A stretch of 8,641 nt of DNA from a bacterium (GTDB lineage Bacteria; Actinomycetota; Actinomycetes; Actinomycetales; Actinomycetaceae): positions 1-8,641 of the forward strand of contig JAUNRP010000080.1 in NCBI GenBank assembly GCA_030544165.1, given 5' to 3'. Positions 6,921 through 8,641 of this stretch are shown piece by piece. The notes below the pieces were generated by a model. That model was not told the origin of the DNA, ran no database searches, and was given only the letters and a program-made list of their open reading frames with translations. Every line of letters begins with the position of its first letter. The stretch's first letter is position 1. A program made the position numbers and the translations under genes.

Positions 6921-8240
6921 TCAGTCCTCCAGCTCCACCTGGGCGCCGAGCGCGCCGAGCTTCCTCATGAAGTGCTCGTAGCCCCGGTTGATGAGCGCGA
7001 TCCCCCGCACCCGGCTCGTCCCCTCGGCGGTGAGGGCGGCGATCAGGTGGGAGAACCCGCCACGGAGGTCCGGTACCACGATGTCTGCGGCGTTGAGCGG
7101 CGTGGGCCCCGAGACCACCGCGGAGTGGTAGAAGTTGCGCTGCCCGAACCGGCAGGGAAGCCCGCCCAGGCACTCGCGGTGCACCTGGATCTGGGCGCCC
7201 ATGCGCCGCAGCGCCTCGGTGAACCCGAAGCGGTTCTCGTACACCGTCTCGTGGATGATGGAGAGCCCGTTGGCCTGGGTGAGCGCCACCACCATGGGCT
7301 GCTGCCAGTCGGTCATGAACCCGGGGTGCACGTCCGTCTCCAGCACGATCGGCCGCAGCTCGTTGCCGGGGTGGTAGAACCGGATGCCCTCGTCCGTGAT
7401 GTCGAACTCGCCGCCCACCTTCCGGTAGACGTTCAGGAACGTCATCATGCTGGGCTGCTCCGCGCCGCGCACGAAGATGTCGCCCCCAGTGGCGAGCGCC
7501 GCCGAGGCCCACGAGGCCGCCTCGATGCGGTCCGCGAGCGAGGTGTGCTCGAAGCCCGTCAGGCGGTCCACGCCCTCCACGCGAATGGTGCGGTCAGTGT
7601 CCACGGAGATGATGGCACCCATCTTCTGGAGGACCGCGATCAGATCGAGGATCTCCGGCTCCGTGGCCGCGTTCGAGAGCTCGGTGACGCCCTCGGCGCG
7701 CACCGCCGTCAGCAGGGTCTGCTCGGTGGCGCCCACGGAGGGGTACGGGAGGGTCGCCTTGGTGCCGTGCAGCCCGCGGGGCGCGGTGATGTGGATCCCG
7801 GTGGCCGTCTTGTCCACCACGGCGCCGAAGTCGCGCAGGATCTGGAGGTGGAAGTCGATCGGCCGGTCCCCGATGTGGCACCCACCCAGATCGGGGATGA
7901 ACGCCTCCCCCAGGCGGTGCAGGAGCGGTCCGCAGAAGAGGATCGGGATGCGCGAGGAGCCGGCGAGCGCATCGATGTCGCGGACATGGGCCGAGTCCAC
8001 GTTGGAGGTGTCGAAGGTGAGGGTCCCGCCCTCCTCGTCGTACTCCACCCCCACGCCGTGGAGCCGCAGCAGGTCCGCCACCACATCCACATCCCGGATG
8101 AGCGGCACGTTGCGCAGGACGGAGGACGATTCCCCCAGCAGGGCGGCCACCATCGCCTTGGAGACGAAGTTCTTCGCACCCCGTACGGTGATCTCCCCAT
8201 TCAGCGGCGTACCGCCCGTTACGCGCAGCACGTCGTGCAT
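6921..8240 (-). CDS. murA: UDP-N-acetylglucosamine 1-carboxyvinyltransferase
   Basis: MurA transfers enolpyruvate from phosphoenolpyruvate to UDP-GlcNAc, the first committed step of peptidoglycan synthesis, in the cytosol. At 439 residues it is some 20 longer than typical MurA (about 418). Visible features: the substrate-binding G-A-K-N (21-24), the loop L-G-G-C-H-I-G-D-R-P-I-D with the reactive Cys121, E-P-E-I (194-197), the D-R-I-E-A segment (236-240), P-G-F-M-T-D with Asp310 as likely general base, E-N-R-F, and L-R-G-G-F-S-H-L near the end. Cys121 is the fosfomycin target, so the enzyme should be fosfomycin-sensitive, unlike mycobacterial MurA, which has Asp there. ATG 8240 is chosen because AGGTGA lies four bases upstream and the protein then starts right at the first strand; 18 further in-frame codons upstream look non-coding. 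It heads the plsC-gpsA group. Confidence 0.96.
   Translation of the reverse strand: MHDVLRVTGGTPLNGEITVRGAKNFVSKAMVAALLGESSSVLRNVPLIRDVDVVADLLRLHGVGVEYDEEGGTLTFDTSNVDSAHVRDIDALAGSSRIPILFCGPLLHRLGEAFIPDLGGCHIGDRPIDFHLQILRDFGAVVDKTATGIHITAPRGLHGTKATLPYPSVGATEQTLLTAVRAEGVTELSNAATEPEILDLIAVLQKMGAIISVDTDRTIRVEGVDRLTGFEHTSLADRIEAASWASAALATGGDIFVRGAEQPSMMTFLNVYRKVGGEFDITDEGIRFYHPGNELRPIVLETDVHPGFMTDWQQPMVVALTQANGLSIIHETVYENRFGFTEALRRMGAQIQVHRECLGGLPCRFGQRNFYHSAVVSGPTPLNAADIVVPDLRGGFSHLIAALTAEGTSRVRGIALINRGYEHFMRKLGALGAQVELED
6925..6930 (-). promoter_or_regulatory. Ribosome binding site of plsC
   Basis: GGAGGA on the minus strand lies within the last codons of murA, seven bases before ATG 6917. It decides for this start against the in-frame ATG at 6911, which would be 13 bases away. 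Confidence 0.75.
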
Positions 8241-8244
8241 CACG

Positions 8245-8252
8245 TCACCTTT
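8245..8252 (-). promoter_or_regulatory. Ribosome binding site of murA
   Basis: The minus strand reads AAAGGTGA, of which AGGTGA matches the anti-Shine-Dalgarno complement and ends four bases before ATG 8240. This fixes the start there and not at the more distal in-frame ATG at 8294 or the GTG at 8243. Confidence 0.65.
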
Positions 8253-8268
8253 CGTTGTGCCCCCGGTC

Positions 8269-8292
8269 GGGCCGTGTTCAAGCTTACGGCCC
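8269..8292. repeat. Inverted repeat at the murA promoter (operator or hairpin candidate)
   Basis: GGGCCGT (8269-8275) and ACGGCCC (8286-8292) are perfect 7-bp inverted arms with a 10-bp centre. The centre holds the putative -10 box, so a protein bound here could block the promoter. In RNA from an upstream promoter it would form a hairpin. No known operator consensus was recognised. Confidence 0.4.
8281..8286 (-). promoter_or_regulatory. Putative -10 box of the murA promoter
   Basis: TAAGCT on the minus strand is a TAnnnT match in one of the few AT-containing spots of the gap. It would place the RNA start near 8274 and give a leader of about 34 bases with the ribosome binding site well placed. 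A -35 match is not evident. The box lies inside the inverted repeat 8269-8292. Confidence 0.35.
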
Positions 8293-8325
8293 ACTCGTGA
8301 GGAAACGATGAGAGGCGCACCACGG

Positions 8326-8356
8326 CCCGACGACGCAGGCCCACCCGCCGTCGTCG
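8326..8356. repeat. 31-bp direct repeat, copy 1 (hairpin-forming)
   Basis: This copy is identical over 31 bp to 8379-8409. It contains inverted arms CGACGACG (8328-8335) and CGTCGTCG (8349-8356), an 8-bp stem with a 13-base loop. In the leuD-to-murA direction no T-rich run follows, so it is not a canonical intrinsic terminator, though GC-rich hairpins without T-runs may slow or end transcription in Actinobacteria. Confidence 0.8.
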
Positions 8357-8378
8357 CCGCACCTGCCGCCCCCTGCCA

Positions 8379-8409
8379 CCCGACGACGCAGGCCCACCCG
8401 CCGTCGTCG
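8379..8409. repeat. 31-bp direct repeat, copy 2 (hairpin-forming)
   Basis: This is the exact second copy, 53 bp from the first with a 22-bp spacer. The arms are 8381-8388 and 8402-8409; one more pair (8380 with 8410) makes a 9-bp stem. It lies 24 bp after the leuD stop codon, a natural place for a terminator or 3'-end-stabilising hairpin. It may also be a copy of a dispersed palindromic repeat of the genome; other copies cannot be seen from this window. Confidence 0.8.
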
Positions 8410-8433
8410 GCCCGCCTCCCGTACGGGGCGGGG

Positions 8434-8641
8434 CTAGGCGAGCGGACGGGCGGGGACCACGTCCTCCTTGGGGAGGTGCTTGGCCGGGAGGGTGGCGGGG
8501 AGGTGGCCGGGGCGGGAGACCTCGAAGGCGGTGATGTCCGCCTCGTGCTGGAGGGTGAGCGAGATGTCGTCGAGGCCCTCGAGGAGGCGCCAGCGGGTGT
8601 AGTCGTCGATCTCGAACGAGGTGACGAAGCCCGCGGCGGTG
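8434..8641 (-). CDS. leuD: 3-isopropylmalate dehydratase small subunit, C-terminal part
   Basis: Sixty-eight residues up to TAG (8434-8436) are visible; the gene starts beyond the right edge. The segment F-E-I-D-D-Y-T-R-W-R-L-L-E-G-L-D-D-I followed by L-T-L-Q-H and D-I-T-A-F-E is the conserved C-terminus of LeuD. With LeuC, LeuD isomerises 2-isopropylmalate to 3-isopropylmalate in leucine synthesis. The tail after it (about 27 residues, ending R-P-L-A) is variable in the family. The leuD-murA order is common in Actinobacteria. Here 193 bp with hairpin repeats separate them, suggesting separate transcription units. Confidence 0.93.
   Translation of the reverse strand, partial: TAAGFVTSFEIDDYTRWRLLEGLDDISLTLQHEADITAFEVSRPGHLPATLPAKHLPKEDVVPARPLA

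Larger units (their letters stand above)
8266..8331. repeat. Long-range 11-bp inverted repeat upstream of murA
   Basis: GTCGGGCCGTG (8266-8276) is perfectly complementary to CACGGCCCGAC (8321-8331), with 44 bp between. The left arm also contains an arm of the shorter repeat at 8269-8292. The right arm overlaps the first 31-bp repeat copy. The pairings therefore exclude each other in a readthrough leuD-murA transcript. Confidence 0.45.

Noticed and set aside
4660..6981. A 773-codon plus-strand open frame across ddl, gpsA and plsC
   Set aside because: Its translation is His/Gly/Arg/Ser-rich and shows no family motif, while the opposite strand encodes three conserved enzymes over the same bases. 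Long antisense frames are expected at this GC content.
6405..8300. A 631-codon plus-strand open frame antisense to murA and plsC
   Set aside because: It is a mirror of murA codon usage in high-GC DNA, with no recognisable domain and no ribosome binding site supporting it.
8326..8409. A CRISPR array
   Set aside because: There are only two repeat units, a 22-bp spacer that is short for CRISPR, strong full palindromy, and no cas genes nearby. A palindromic intergenic repeat explains it better.
1..8641. A mobile element, phage region or defence system
   Set aside because: All genes belong to core families in a conserved actinobacterial order, base composition is even, and no transposase, integrase, nuclease or toxin-like protein was found on either strand.

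Overview
The window is very GC-rich, with third codon positions almost all G or C. It carries a stretch of cell-envelope and central-metabolism genes in an order familiar from Actinobacteria: leuD, murA, plsC, gpsA, ddl, then a DUF3515 lipoprotein and thiL. A family such as those in Micrococcales fits best, but genus cannot be read from the sequence. Apart from the short spaces between genes, the window is fully coding.

Left part (3-2089): the 3' end of a plus-strand gene for a secreted AMIN-like-domain protein runs into the window. It converges on thiL (minus strand, thiamine-monophosphate kinase). thiL is divergent from a plus-strand DUF3515 lipoprotein gene. Only 22 bp separate the two start codons, and two overlapping -10-like boxes lie there, each exactly placed to give a leaderless mRNA.

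Middle and right part (2114-8240, all minus strand, transcribed right to left): murA, plsC, gpsA, ddl and a membrane-anchored beta-propeller protein. Junctions are tight: 3 bp between murA and plsC, a 4-bp GTGA overlap between plsC and gpsA, and a 1-bp TGATG overlap between ddl and the propeller gene. A 60-bp gap with a weak promoter candidate separates gpsA from ddl. MurA and Ddl supply peptidoglycan precursors, and GpsA and PlsC supply phospholipid precursors, so the group couples cell-wall and membrane synthesis. The propeller protein is the least understood member; its context suggests an envelope role.

Right end (8241-8641): the 3' end of leuD enters from the right edge. The 193-bp leuD-murA gap holds an exact 31-bp direct repeat, each copy a hairpin, plus inverted repeats around the likely murA promoter. 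This gap is the most structured non-coding DNA in the window.

I saw no tRNA, rRNA, insertion sequence, phage gene, CRISPR array or defence system. The genes are ordinary core genes; the items worth a second look are the thiL/DUF3515 bidirectional promoter, the leuD-murA repeat and leader region, and the propeller protein.
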